Program-made: the position numbers and the translations under genes
DNA from: Lytechinus pictus
Taxonomy: Eukaryota > Echinodermata > Echinoidea > Temnopleuroida > Toxopneustidae
DNA: 64,000 nt
Assembly: GCF_037042905.1 (NCBI RefSeq)
Contig: NC_087249.1
Span: 36,657,401-36,721,400, forward strand
Reading direction: 5' to 3'
In this document: piece after piece, positions 10,430 to 23,100 of the stretch
Layout: every line of letters starts with the position of its first letter
Position numbering within the stretch: the stretch's first letter is position 1
The notes under the pieces: model-generated
The model's database searches: none
What the model saw: the letters and a program-made list of their open reading frames with translations, nothing else
What the model was told of the DNA's origin: nothing

Positions 10430-12440
10430 CCAAACAAGAGCTTGATACTAGCACATCAATCATGTGACACAATTTTAATTTTAGCCCAGTTGACACTGTA
10501 GTGAATTATATTGGTGACATAAATTGAGGATATAGAATTGAAATTGATGAAGAAATGACATAGAAGCATTTTTTGTGATCTACTAATAAATTTCATATAA
10601 ATTAAGCATAAATAATTTTCTAGTCCAAATTTCTAAACTCTGTTCTACACCTTGGTGAACCTCATGTAGCTCTCAGATAGAACAAAAATAATCAAACTTA
10701 ATCAACAAATAAATATTTTTTGTGGGTTTTGAAAATGTATGAATAAATTAGCATATTTAATGAGTTTCAAAATTCTGTGTTGAAATTTTGTATCACCACC
10801 TCGAGCTATCATATAAAGCAAACAAAATTGAAATTGATCAACAAATGAAGAAGAAATTTTTCTTTTTTGTGATTTATGAATAAATTTTGCATAAATTAGC
10901 ATAAATAATTTTCTGTTGAAAATTTCAAAATTCTGTGTAGAAGTTTGGTGAACCTCATGAAGTTCTACCAGATGGAAGAAAAAAAATCAAAATCGGTCAA
11001 CAATTATTAAAGAAGCATTTTATGTGAATTTTTAAAAATACGCATAAATTAGCATATTTAATGAGTTTCAAAATTGTGTGTAGAAGTTTTGAATCCCCCA
11101 CATAATGCTATCATATAAAGCAAACAGAATTGAAATCAGACTTGAAATGACGAAGAAGAAGCATTTTGAAATTCAGTCAACAAATAAAAACTTGGCATTT
11201 TTTGTTATTGATGAATTTCACATAAATTCTCGCTACCCCAAATAGCGATTTCGCTGAGATCCGGGAAAATCCCTGTAACGTGCATTGCATTATGGGATAG
11301 CTTTTTCGGTACAACTTCCTGTTCAGAAGTCCAATGCACTGTTTTGCCATTCAGATCAACAGTGCCGTCATGCACAACAACACAACGTCGCTTTCGCTCG
11401 GAAAGTTCGTGATCACAACCCTCTCTTTCACGATACAGTTTAACAGTTTTACAGCCTTTTCTGCTAAAGTCACTAATTCTGCCCAACGCTTTCCATTGCA
11501 TGGTATTCATCTGTCAGTTAAGATTTTTTTAAGTTCCGAAACTGATTTTTATCCATTTTGTGGTCGACGAAAAATTGAACGAAATGAATGCTGTATATAT
11601 TTAGCGTCTAGTTGAATACGATCGTGATGTCAGGCCGGTCGCTAAATGCAAAATTTTAAGATATTCATTATTTGTTTGATTTTTTTATAACCAAATAAAA
11701 ACATGAATAAAAATTATTTTCACGTGAAATATATTTTTTATTTTTATTTATAATTCAAATGGAATCAAAACTGACCAAATGTAATAAAAAGTATTATACT
11801 CTGTACATATTACGCTGATTGGCATCGATTTCAGCATGGTAGAAAACTCAGTATCGCGAGCATGACTCTAAACCGGAAGTGGTGATGACGACCCGACGGA
11901 GTGAAAATTATCTCGTCTCGCGCATTATGAGATTTTTGTTCCTATTTGGGGTAGCGAGAATTAGCATAAATAATTTTCTACTCCAAATTTAAAACTTCTG
12001 TGTAGAAGTTTGGTGAACCTCATGAAGCTCTACCAGATGGAAGAAAAAGATCAAAATCGGTCAACAAATAAAGAAGAAGCATTTTATGTGAATTTTTAAA
12101 ATTATGCATAAATTAATTTCTCATAAATTAGCATGAAAATTGTTCTAGTCAAAATTTCAAAATTCTTTGTAGAAGTTTGGTGGACCTCATGAAGCTCTAC
12201 CAGATAGAAGCTCAAAAAATTCAAAATCGGTCAATAACGAAGAAGCATTTTTTGTGAATTTTTAGAAATGCGCATAAATTAGCATATTTAATGAGTTTCA
12301 AAATTCTGTGTAGAAATTTTGAATCCCCCACCTAGTGCTATCATAAAAAGCAAACAGAATTGAAATCCGACTTGAAATGGCGAAGAAGAAGCATTTTGAA
12401 ATTGTGGACGGACGACGCACGCCATGCCACGGCATAAGCT
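10430..12440. repeat. Dimeric AT-rich satellite or tandem-core element
   Basis: Two related subunits alternate. One contains AGCATAAATAATTTTCTA...GGTGAACCTCATGAAGCTCT; the other contains GCATATTTAATGAGTTTC...CTATCATATAAAGCAAACA. Three or more dimers of ~300 bp are present. The right end runs into GGACGGACGACGCACGCC and a small hairpin, ATGCCACGGCAT. A 730-bp TIR element interrupts it at 11229-11958. It may be a fourth member of the tandem-core-plus-hairpin class. Confidence 0.7.
11229..11958. mobile_element. TIR element with CTCGCTACCCCAAATAG ends
   Basis: Perfect 17-bp inverted repeats CTCGCTACCCCAAATAG bound 730 bp. The flanks are AATT on both sides (11225-11228, 11959-11962), which restores the satellite sequence when removed. 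A minus-strand ORF inside (11205-11510) runs across the TIR into the host, so it is not a credible transposase. Family unknown. Confidence 0.8.
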
Positions 12441-12446
12441 CATCTG

Positions 12447-13085
12447 CATTACGTCAAACCCCCGTTTGGAGAAAGACCGCAGTTCAGATTGCAAACTGCG
12501 GTGTTATACCCCATTTTCCATTTGGATCTCCAAAAAATCATTTCCAAGCCCTTATCAACTGCGCTTGGCCAGGTAATCCAGGGGTAATCCCCGCTGTCTC
12601 AATTTCACCTCCACAGGCCAGTATATGAGCGTTGAGCAAAGGACGAAAAGATAAACAACAGCTGTGCTATTACGTAAGACTTCTCTGCCTGTAGTAGGAC
12701 CTTCTGAATGAAATTATTGTATTCGATATTTAATCACATTTTCAAAGGCATATTGTATTCAGTAATCCAATGTTAGTCCATTTTCAATTTCGAACGAAGA
12801 AAATCGACCTCGAAATAAGGAAAGTAAGCGAATAAAAATGACGGCTTGTTTTGCAGGGACCGCGCTCTGCGCTGCGCATGCATCCCATCGTGTGTGGCCC
12901 CCTGCTGTGACTGTATATGCCGGGCTGTTGGTTTATCTTCGGACCGACGTCAAGAAACAGGTGTTTTGATACTTAAATTGCTTGCTTGGGGCAGTTAGGG
13001 TTTGTCGTACTTGGAGAAGAGAATTGATGAGAAGGGAAACTGGGGTATAGTGTTCTCAAATGGAAGTTTTTCGTCATGTGGCCCT
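12447..13085. repeat. 640-bp block, copy 1 (matches 14918-15655)
   Basis: Starts at TTACGTCAAACCCCCGTTTG and contains an ACCGCAGTT...AACTGCGGT hairpin. It matches 14918-15655 closely once a MITE is removed from the second copy. Copy 2 runs directly into the LINE at 15.7 kb, so the block may be a LINE 5' untranslated region; copy 1 would then be a relic of another LINE. A segmental duplication is the alternative. Confidence 0.75.
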
Positions 13086-13465
13086 ACGGGCCGGATGAGC
13101 TAAAAACTGAAGACGATGTTGATAGCAAATTCATGCATCATTGTTTCCAAGAACTTACTTTATTTTTGTTGGTTATTAGTTGCAATTGTCCCAAATCAAC
13201 AAAGAAAGAATCTTGAAGGAAGGAAGGAAGGAAGGAAGGAAGAGGAAAGAGAGAAGAGGAGGAAAAGGAGAAGAGAACATAAAGAACGAACCTGGAAGAT
13301 ATTGCACATTTTATCACTTTCAAATGTAAACAGACTTAACATGATAGCAAATTTGGGAATACGCAATAATTGAATATAAAAATGTATTAAAATGTATCAC
13401 ATCAAGAGACTGCTCTATTGGGTAATAAACAAAACCATTGTCTAATGCGATAGAGACTATTCTTG

Positions 13466-14640
13466 CTATTGAAGGTCGTACAGACACCAGGGGATAAAAC
13501 TCTGTTTGTACCTCTTCGTTTTACACATTGTTTTACACCTTAATTGTTCTTCTACAGCTGATATATTAATAATGTATTCATGACTGGGCAGATCCTCGTC
13601 ATTGTTGAAGGAGTTGGTATCAAGATGATTTAATGGTGGCAGGTACGCTGAGACAGACGCGAAAAAAGTGTTAATCATGTCGGCAAGTTTTTATGAATCG
13701 CCATCAGCTACGCTATTCAGTAGGTTAGACCAAGGAGGTTTCAAATGAGATGAAGTAACAGCAAATAAAATCTCTTTGAACAAGGTTAAGAACCGCCAGC
13801 AGAAAGTATGTCACGCATGCACTTTGCTCAACATCTCTTGCAATTGTGTAGACAAATGATTCCCGCATGACTCCGCAGCTATAGGTCATACATAAAGGGA
13901 AGTATGCTTTTGTGATGATAATTACTTTTTCGCAGCATCTTGGTCTGGTTATATGTGTAGTACATAATTCGGGGGCATGCAAAAATAAACTATGCAATAT
14001 GTCTTGAAATAGGACTCAAATTTGCTCGACTGGGCATGTGCGGGCACTCATTTGGCATATACAGTAATGAATAACAATATTCCACCGACCACATTTGAAA
14101 TTTTCATTCGCCGCAAACGATCGGAAAAGTGTTAAAATCTGGTTTCAGTAAAGGTCAAATTCTTTCTTTTTACACTAATTAAAGGTTAATTAATATAATA
14201 TGGGCAAATATCTCGTCGTAATAGTGCTTGGTTATTGATGTTTTGTCATGCATTCAAACTTCAGTTTGTTTATTAATATGAAACATGAAAAATTGATACA
14301 TATTCGTAAAATTTCACCCCTCGGATTTCTTCATTGAAACTGGCGGCTTCGAAGGCGGACATCAAAAAGGTCCTTATTGCCGTTCTTTCTTTTGTGCTTC
14401 TTTAGAAATGAACAGCTGCTTGAATAAATTTGTTGCCTGTTGGAACTCCAGTCATAGAATCTTCTTGGTTAGACAAAGGGTCAGAGTTGGTTTGCTGGCC
14501 AGACAAAGACTTCACCTCTCTCAACCAATTACGGTGTTGTCCATCTCCTAAGCTATCCACTAAGTTTTGATAATGTTGCTTGCGAAGGGTCTTCCTCAAC
14601 CGTTAAACTTTATTTCTGAAAACAGCAAAGAGCAGCTTAT
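13466..14640 (-). pseudogene. LINE relic (endonuclease-RT linker and RT start)
   Basis: The minus strand near 14402-14599 encodes LRKQHYQNLVDSLGDG...NWLREVKSLSG, typical of the linker before the RT in CR1/Daphne-type LINEs. Near 13466-13678 it encodes INTFFASVSAYLPPL...YIINISAVEEQL, typical of the RT N-terminus. The two parts are in the right order and ~700 bp apart, so an insertion or decay separates them. Nothing is recognised in 13690-14340 or in 13090-13460 apart from a GGAA microsatellite near 13210-13245. Confidence 0.65.
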
Positions 14641-14917
14641 CAGTACGGAAAGCTTGCTGGCGTTGACGAATCACTTCACGGAATCGATTTAGTTACCCAT
14701 GATTTTTCAGATTCATCTCGGGTTACTGTTTTCATCGTAATACTAAAATATAAGCGTGCATGTAAGCAATATTTTTTCAAAAATTTCATATTCATGTTGG
14801 CAAGCTGGGGCTCTGTAAAGTGTAGACCAATTTACTTTCTCAAGCTCATTAGCGAAAAGAACCTTCAGATTATGACTGTAAGTTCACGTTGCTTTGCTGA
14901 ACTTCCTTGGGGCACAT

Positions 14918-15655
14918 TACATCAAACCCCCGTTTGAGAACGTACCGCAGTTCAGATTGCAAACTGCGGTATTTCACCCCATTTTGCATTTCCAAGCCCA
15001 GGGGGCCGTTTCATAAAGCTGTTCGTAAGTTAAGAGCGACTTAAAGAGCGACTGGTGATTATCGCCAATGTGTACCATTTACCGCAAGACAGGATCACCA
15101 GTCGCTCTTAACTTACGAACAGCTTTATGAAACACCCGCCTGATCAACCCCGCTTGGCCAGGTAATCCCCGCTGTCTCAATTTCACCTCCACAGGCCAGA
15201 TTATCAGTGTTGAGCTAAGGACGAAATGATAAACAACAGCTGTGCTATTACGTAAGACTTCTCTGCCTGTAGTAGGACCTTCTGAATGAAATTATTGTAT
15301 TCGATATTTAATCACGTTTTCAAAGGCATATTGTATTCAGAAATTCAATGTTAGTCCATTTTTAATTTCGAACGAAGAAAATCGACCTCGAAATAAGGAA
15401 AGTAAGCGAATAGAAATGACGGCATATACCGGGTCCGCACTCAGCGCTGCGCATGCATCCCATCGTGTGTGGCCCCCTGCTGTGACTGTATATGCCGGGC
15501 TGTTGTGTTATCTTTGGACCGAGGTCAAGAAACAGGTGTTTTGATACTTACATTGCATGCTTGGGGCAGTAGGGTTTGTCGTACTTGGAGAAGAGAATTT
15601 ATTGCAAGGGAAACTGGGGTATAGTGTTCTCAAATGGAGGTTTTTCGTCATGAGG
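14918..15655. repeat. 640-bp block, copy 2, abutting the LINE
   Basis: Matches 12447-13085, interrupted by the MITE at 15000-15138. It passes into the LINE coding region without a visible boundary, so it may be the LINE's 5' leader. Confidence 0.72.
15000..15138. mobile_element. MITE, GTTTCATAAAGC-ended, palindromic
   Basis: ~37-bp inverted repeats (GTTTCATAAAGCTGTTCGTA and its complement) surround a short core. It is absent from the homologous position in copy 1 of the 640-bp block, which confirms insertion. Related to the MITE at 19766-19933. Confidence 0.88.
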
Positions 15656-18600
15656 GGCAGGGGCAGAGAAGGACGGCTTTGCACAACACTATCTGATGGT
15701 CAGAGAGGCCAAGGGCTCCTTCAACAGTTGGCTCGGTTTAATACTCTGCCATGTTGGTGTACACAAGATCAAGTTAAGCATTCATGCGCGTATGTTGCTT
15801 AACAATTTGCTTGGACCAAGACGTTTTTTCTACTATACAGACTCTTGGAATCGCCCGCAAACTAGGGCGTCGTGCAGGAAGGAAAGTTCACCGGCCAATA
15901 CGAGTTGTTCACCCGTATCCTCGAAAGCAGTTTGACCCAGCTCTGTTTATCCGACCAAGAACTTTGAGGTACATCAGTAGTGAGTATTATCAGAGCTCAC
16001 ATCGCCAATTATTACCCTCTATATTTTTTACTAATGCACGATCACTATGCAACAAATCTATGATTTCCAAGCAATTATTCTTGCACAGTATTCTGACGTC
16101 AGTTTGATTGCAGTCACTGAGACCTGGCTCACCCCAGATAAACCGTTATCCTGCTTTGATTTGCCCTCCTTTACTCTTCATCGATCTGATCGTGTTGATA
16201 GAGCTGGGGGAGGAATATTATTATATACGAGGAATGACATTAATTGCCGACAAGTGTTTGAAGACTCGGTCCCTGAACATCTTGAAATATTGTGGGTTAA
16301 ACTAACTTCCTCTCCCACAATTCGTTTAGGAAAGAGCATTTATGCGTGCGTTGTATATGCTCCACCCAGGTCTCCACATCATCAGGAAACAATTGATCAC
16401 ATTATCCAGATAGTAGATGTGATTAATTCTACTGAGGATGCCCTGATTCTGATCTTGGGTGATTTTAATGACATGTCAACTGAAGATCTTGTTTAACAGG
16501 CTCTATTGACTCCGCTGGTAACATTGCCGACCAGAGGCGATGCCATCTTGGACAAAGTCTTGACAAATCTTCCAGACGTTTTTAATGAACCTGTTGTTCA
16601 TTCACCAATTGCGTCCAGTGACCATTGTGTCGTCGTAGTCCGTCCTTATGACGCAATTCAGTCTGAGAAGGCTACCAAGGTGAAACTTAGGCCTTTCCGA
16701 GATTCATCTATTCGAATGTTTGGACAGTGGATCACCGAATTTGACTGGACTGAGCTCACCGATGCTGAAAATGTTGATGAAATGGTGGAGATTCTCCATA
16801 GCACACTTATGATGCAGTATAAGCGTTGTTTCCCAGAGATATCAATTAGGAGAAGAGTTTGAGACAAACCATGGTTCAACAGCAGCATCCGTAGCCTCAT
16901 CAAACAACATGAAATCGCACACAGGAGTGGAGATTTGGATCGCTATCATCTACTACGAAATAGAGTTCAACGTGCAATTTCTCGAGCCAAAGCAAAGTAT
17001 TTCCGTAGAAAGGTTGAACATCTCAAGAGCTCAGAGCCAGGAAAATGGCACAGACAAGTAAGATCCTTAACGGGAATGAAAAAGAAGCCCTCTTTCAACA
17101 TTGGTCAAGCAGATAAATCCAACCGGGAAATAGCGAATGATATAAATCGGCATTTTTCCTCAATCTGCAACACACTACCACCACTGGACTTGACAACTCT
17201 TTCGGCATATCTTCCAGCACCTACATCTCCGCCCCCTATTCGCGAGAGGGAAGTGTCACGTCGCTTAAAAAGCCTTAACTCTTCTAAGGCACCTCATCCA
17301 CACGACGTCCCTACTCGCATATTTAAGGAATTTGCGCCGGAAATAGCCACACCTCTTTCCTTGATCTTCAATAAATGCCTGAAGAACGAATATTTTCCAG
17401 AGAAGTGGAAGTGTGCATCTGTTACAGCGATCCCCAAGTCTACACGCGTTACAGGTTATGATCAACTTAGACCTATCTCTATCACGTCTGTTCTTACAGA
17501 GTTTTTGAGAGTTTCCTCGCCGACTGGTTAATTAATGACCTTAAACCCCACATTGATTCATCGCAGTTTGGCGAGGGAGTTCTGTTAACCACTATCTTGT
17601 CTCTAAGCTGGACGTCATCTATAAGAATCTTGAGCAACGTGGATGGTATGCCAACATCTGCACTATTGACTTCACCAAAGCATTTGACCTTGTGAATCAT
17701 TCGAAGGTCATTGAGAAGTTGATCCAACTTGGAGTTGATCCTTCAATAATACCGAATGTTTGTAGTTTTCTGTCCGACCGTCACCAAGTGGTCCGACACC
17801 AGGGACAGACATCCAATCCGATGAGCCTGTCATGCGGAGTGCCTCAGGGTACTAAAGTTGGGAGCGATTATTTTCCTTGCTCTTGTTAACGATGCTGCCC
17901 TATCTACACCATATAGATGGAAGTATGTCGACGACCTGAGTTTGGTAGAGGTATTATCTACAAATCAGCAAAGTAACATCCAGGATCACGTTGATGAACT
18001 CGGGGAATGGTGCGCCTTAAATGACGCCACGCCAAAGCCTGAAAAATGTCAAGTTATGCAGGTGTCTTTCTTGAAGAATCCTCCTCCCATGTTGGATGTC
18101 ACCATCGCAGATGTTCACCTTAAACACGTTGATTCTCTGACACTACTTGGTGTAGAGATTCGTTCAGATCTGAAATGGGACGATCAGGTCCAACAGATGA
18201 CATCATGGGCTGCGCGGAGACTTTACATTCTGTGTGTTCTAAAGAAATTCGGAATCGACAAGCATGATCTTGTGACCATCTACAAAGCTTACATCCGTCC
18301 TCTTGTAGAGTTTGGTGTCCCTGTTTGGGGCTCAGGAATTACGAAGAAGCAGAGTGATGCAATTGAACCGATCCAAAAACGTGCGCTTTGTTTCATTGTG
18401 TACCCGTCTCCCCTCTCATATGCAAAATGGCTTGCTCTTTTTAAGTTGCCTATGTTGTGTGAGCGCAGGAATGATCTTCTTCTGCGATTTGGACGCGGTC
18501 TCCTGAAATCTGATCGCCATCGTGTCATGCTACCGGTCACTCGTCAAAGCATCTCTAATCGTAGTTCAGGATTAAGAAATGCTCATCTACTCCACTTGCC

Positions 18601-19708
18601 ACGTTGCAAAACCCAACGATACAAGAACTCTGCGATTCCCTCCTTAACTAGAATGTTAAATTCCAACATGTAGTTTTATGCTAATAATCAGTATATTGTG
18701 TTTGCCAAGAATATCCATCTCTGTTTATCTCTAAAAAAAATATAATTGTATTTGGTGAAATAATACACGTTTTTACCCTCAATTTTTTTATTTCTTTCAT
18801 ATGCTTGATTGCTAGATAAGTTATCACTTGATGTTTCTAACTATTAATGTAAAAAAAAAAAAAAATCCATATTCATAAACAAGTTTACATTAAAAAAAAG
18901 AAATCTTACAGCTATTAAACACCGTAAAACAATATCACAATTAAATACGAAGATAAAATTCTTTAATTCCTGAGAATTTAATTGAATATAGATGTTTCTT
19001 TTTGTTTCACTTTTCATCAATTTGAATGACATCTAACTCGGCCAATTGGATATACATGCAATATAATACTACATTATGTAGTTTATCTAGCTATTCATGA
19101 CTTATGTGTTTGATGATTATGATAATGATATTGATCTCTATGTAAATGATAACTGTTAAATGGTAATGATTATAATAATATAGCATAATAATACATGTAG
19201 TGACAATATTTTTATATACAGTGATAATAATGATATAATCTATAATAATACAATTTACAGTGCTCTATGCCTTATTTTCCGTATGTCAGATGTCCTACAT
19301 TAGCCTTAAAATTATATTTTAAAAACATAATTCCATATTTATTTCTCAATGTGAACCTTCCACTTTGCGATTTAATTTTATATCCCAATCTCAACCTTCT
19401 TCACAACTTATAGATTTGTTTATTGAACTTAGTGCATGTATTTCAGTTATCATTACCATATTATAGCTTTTATTTATAAATATCTTTGGAATATATTTTG
19501 TAACGTGCTCTCATCTATAATTTCCTTGTAAGTGCAATATACCAACATCAATTAATTAATTGTTACTTTATATTAATTGACTATTTCATTTCACTTATGT
19601 AACTATGAAATTTATGTTTACATTGTAATCTTTGATTGTATCAGTCTCCCGACTGTTTTTAACAAGGAAGTATTTTGTACAATAAACCGAAATGAATGAA
19701 TGAATGAA
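15656..19708 (+). mobile_element. Non-LTR retrotransposon (CR1/L2-group LINE)
   Basis: A single LINE with ORF2 at about 15815-18673, then a ~1 kb AT-rich 3' untranslated region ending in a short AATG repeat tail (19691-19708), typical of CR1/L2-like 3' ends. The 5' limit is uncertain; the repeat block at 14918 may belong to it. The element is on the plus strand, opposite to the putative host gene. Confidence 0.85.
15815..18673 (+). pseudogene. LINE ORF2: AP endonuclease + reverse transcriptase, broken
   Basis: The ORF2 domains are in order. A basic leader (KLGRRAGRKVHRPI) precedes an AP-endonuclease domain with VSLIAVTETWL, GGGILLY, LGDFND and SSDH (about 16060-16640). The RT follows with IDFTKAFDLVNH, GVPQGTK and the catalytic YVDD (about 17920-17931), then the RT C-terminal region to a stop at 18671-18673. 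It is inactive: in-frame stops at 16494 (TAA) and 16860 (TGA, probably a former Trp codon), and frameshifts near 16050, 17510, 17575 and 17860. The catalytic YVDD is intact, so the decay is moderate. Clade assignment within CR1/L2/Daphne is uncertain. Confidence 0.9.
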
Positions 19709-19765
19709 TAAACGATTATCAGGCATGTGATTAAAGTCTCCCATTAATATGATTCCAGCCCTGGT

Positions 19766-19933
19766 GGGTGTTTCATAAAGCCGCTCGTAAAGTTACGCAC
19801 AACTTTACCAACGACTGGAACATGATCTTATGTCCTAAACGAATGACATATGGATGTATCATCTGGCACAAGAAAGGGTCACCAGTCGTGCGTAAAGTCA
19901 TTTGTATCTCACGAACAGCTTTATGAAACACCC
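19766..19933. mobile_element. MITE, GTTTCATAAAGC-ended, second copy
   Basis: Begins GGGTGTTTCATAAAGC and ends GCTTTATGAAACACCC. Inverted repeats with CGTAAAGTTACGCAC-type inner arms. Same family as 15000-15138 but with a longer core. The flanks 19709-19765 and 19934-20171 show nothing else. Confidence 0.85.
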
Positions 19934-20174
19934 ACAAGGGATGACGACCCATAATGCTGTCTAATGATTTGAAAATGTGTTGTATCATAAAGTCATGCTC
20001 TTGTTTAGTATTACGTGGAAATACAGACAACAAACAACTATCGGGTTAAACTTTCTCGGCAAACACTGTGGTTGAATTTGAACTCAAACAGATTCGATGA
20101 GATCTTGAGTCAAATCACTTAACATGATAACAGGAACAGAAGAATGGACGTAACAAGCTACCCCACCCCAGATT

Positions 20175-23100
20175 ATGAAAATACCTACCATAATTTTCTT
20201 ATTTACGAGATAACTGGATACACTCATTTGATTTGCTAGTTCATTACAATTAACTTGCACGCCGAATAAAAGTACACATCTCCCTACACACGCACTATCC
20301 CAAGATCATCACGCAACTAGGCGTCCATTTCCTCTCATGAGCCTGAACGCAAGACATGTTGCCACGCAAGGCGAGGGGTCGGTGGGAGGGTTCAAATGAG
20401 TATATCCAGTTATCTCGTAAATAAGAAAATCATGGTAAGTATTTTCATAATTTACATCAATAACTGGGATATACTCATTTGATTTGCTAGACCTACACGG
20501 ATTCAACGTGAAGGGAGGCATGTCTAAACTAAGAAAGTGCGTACAAAAATAGGGAGATGAAGACACGAAAGGCCGTTGCCTTAAGGAAAGAGGAGGCAAA
20601 TAAGACCTCATGTGAAGTAAGGTCCTTAAGAACAAGGAATTAGAAGAGCGCCAAAAAAGGCGGTCCTCAAGATGTCGTCTACGACGATTCAATAGAAGGA
20701 GCCCAAGAAGAAACGATACTAAAGTATCATGGGCCCTCGGCCTAGTGTCAGAAGGAGAACATCATCACCAACTGACTTGATCGTTTCAACAATCCAGCGT
20801 GAAAAGATGTCTCGAGAAGCTGCCGCAAACGGCTCGCGCGACAATACAACCAACTGAACAGAGTCAGGAATTGTCTGAAGGATGGCAAACAAAGACAAGG
20901 GTTAAAAGTCACGCCTAATCTACGCCAATCCCGGCAAATGTCCCGGGAGCAATGCATAAGTATGTAAATCTACGTACTGTAAATGGTTACAGATAAACAG
21001 ATACAGGAGGGATCTCGACTGATAGACAGACGAAAGATACCCTAAAAACCGACCCAAGAGGGAGTTAGTCAAGCATCAAGATCGACCGACAGGCACCATG
21101 ACAGACAAGCTCAACGTTTGAGAAGAAACTCAAGAGTTTGTAAGATTCCAATTGAAGGTATTAATCATCCATGACCGGAGGGATGATAATCGCCGATTAT
21201 CAACAAACGATCCGACTTTGTTGAAAATTCGACAAGAATCGTGATCGGAAGACTGAAACTTGAACGGTTCAGTAAGTGATCAATCAATCAATCCGAGAAG
21301 GCAACAGCGAGGCTAATAAAAGCCACGGTCAGGTCACCGGCTTATTAAAATAATCCAAGCCGCAACGATGCAAACGTAAGGAATGCGAGATATCTCAGAA
21401 GCCCCCGCGTGGGGGAAAGCGCCCAGAATTCGATATCTGTCTCAAAAGCGTGAGAGCAGAACATCTGCAAAATTCTGATAGAGAGCTGTGGCAGTACGTT
21501 TCCAGCGGTCCGATAAGGACATGGAACGGCAGAGAGTAAGGTCGAAGTAAACCACTCGTAAGGCAGTCAAAGTCTCGAGAAAAATGACTGAGTGCCATCA
21601 TGTTAAAAAGAAACTGCCACGGACCTGCAGAATAGAACAGTCTGGTCAAACAGCTCAGCTGGGCGTGTCGGAGAAAAACGCGGCTCGCATCACAACATAA
21701 CCAGTGTGATAGGCCGAGCGGTCGAGAGATGACCCCGAATCCCATCTCTCCCGTACTAAATAAAGCACCCGCCGGAGGGTGCAGCGTCCGCGGCGGGAGA
21801 TGTGGGAGGTGGCTTGACTGAAGCCACCATCGGCGAGAGGGCCCGTAAGGCTAGGCTGCGATGGATGTCCGCTGAGCAAAGCAATCCCTAGCCGCAGCAA
21901 GCGTACGCCAGAAGTGAGCTGGCGAAAAAATGCCTCTGTCATGATCTTACGTGTAAACGACAATCAAAAGATGTCGGTCACGATGATGCTCTGAACCAAC
22001 AGACATCGCCAGACATGATACCTCAACAGTTACGTTCCCGACGGAATCGAGTGAGGTAACAACGGCCCTGTCCTATCAAGGTTAGAGACGGAAACTGGCT
22101 GAGCGTGTCTAAATCCTCGCTTGAAGAAACAAGCGGAGGAGTAAGGCGACTTGAGGAAATAAACACCAATATTTCCCTCCGTCTGCGATGAGAACCAGTT
22201 GTTTACGAAAACAGCCACAAGGCCTGGTTTCTCTAATGATCGCAAGGGCAAGCACCGCCGGCGCCGGTAGCGAAAGCATGGAACAGTCCGATATCGGTAA
22301 GACAAGGAGTTCCGAAAGCTGCGGGGGGGCGGCAAAACAGACGCCCTAAGCAGCGGGGGATGAGAATCTAAGCTTCTAAAAAGAAGAGCTCCAGTGAAGT
22401 AAATCACTTTCATGGAGGGACTCATCCACAGTCGGCCCGAGAGAAAGCGGGTCGCAGTGATCGTGGTTAGACAGACATAAGCATACGTACACACACGCAT
22501 ACGTATACATAAATATATATCCAAATATATATATATATATATACATATGCATGCACCTAGCATCTATCCACGATCACATCATCCTCGGTCACGCAGTGAC
22601 CATGGCCACATACATAGCATGGAAGGAGGAGTGTGCCGAGTGAAAAAGCTTCTAAAAAAGAAGACAACTCGGCACACGGGCACGGTAAATGCATCGACCG
22701 TAGCCCACTCCACATGAGAAAGCGGCAGAGACGCCCGCAAGCTTGACCCACATAGAGGGCAGTCTATCGGATAGACTGTTTGAGCTCGACCGATGGCCTG
22801 GCGGCGGCCAGTTTGGTGTGAACTCGCCGACCCGGCACGGTGGGTGCGCCCAGGAAGTAGGCATAGAAATGCCGACAGAAAAAGCCTGGGGCTTGAAACA
22901 AGCCTGAACGCACGTACACAGCCGACAATCAAATGAGATATACGGCTGTTTCTTTCCACCGAGATGATGCTTACCCGACCGGGAAAGACTCGGGGAACAA
23001 GCTGTAAATGTCAACAGGAGGGGTATCTGGCATATAAATTGCCGATTCCCTCCGGGCGTTCGGTGTGGGTGCTGCCGGCGGGGTCCGGGGGGGACGACCG

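Noticed and set aside
11205..11510. Minus-strand ORF in the CTCGCTACCCC element, considered as a transposase or THAP-like protein
   Set aside because: It crosses the terminal repeat into the host satellite and shows no zinc-binding pattern or catalytic motif.
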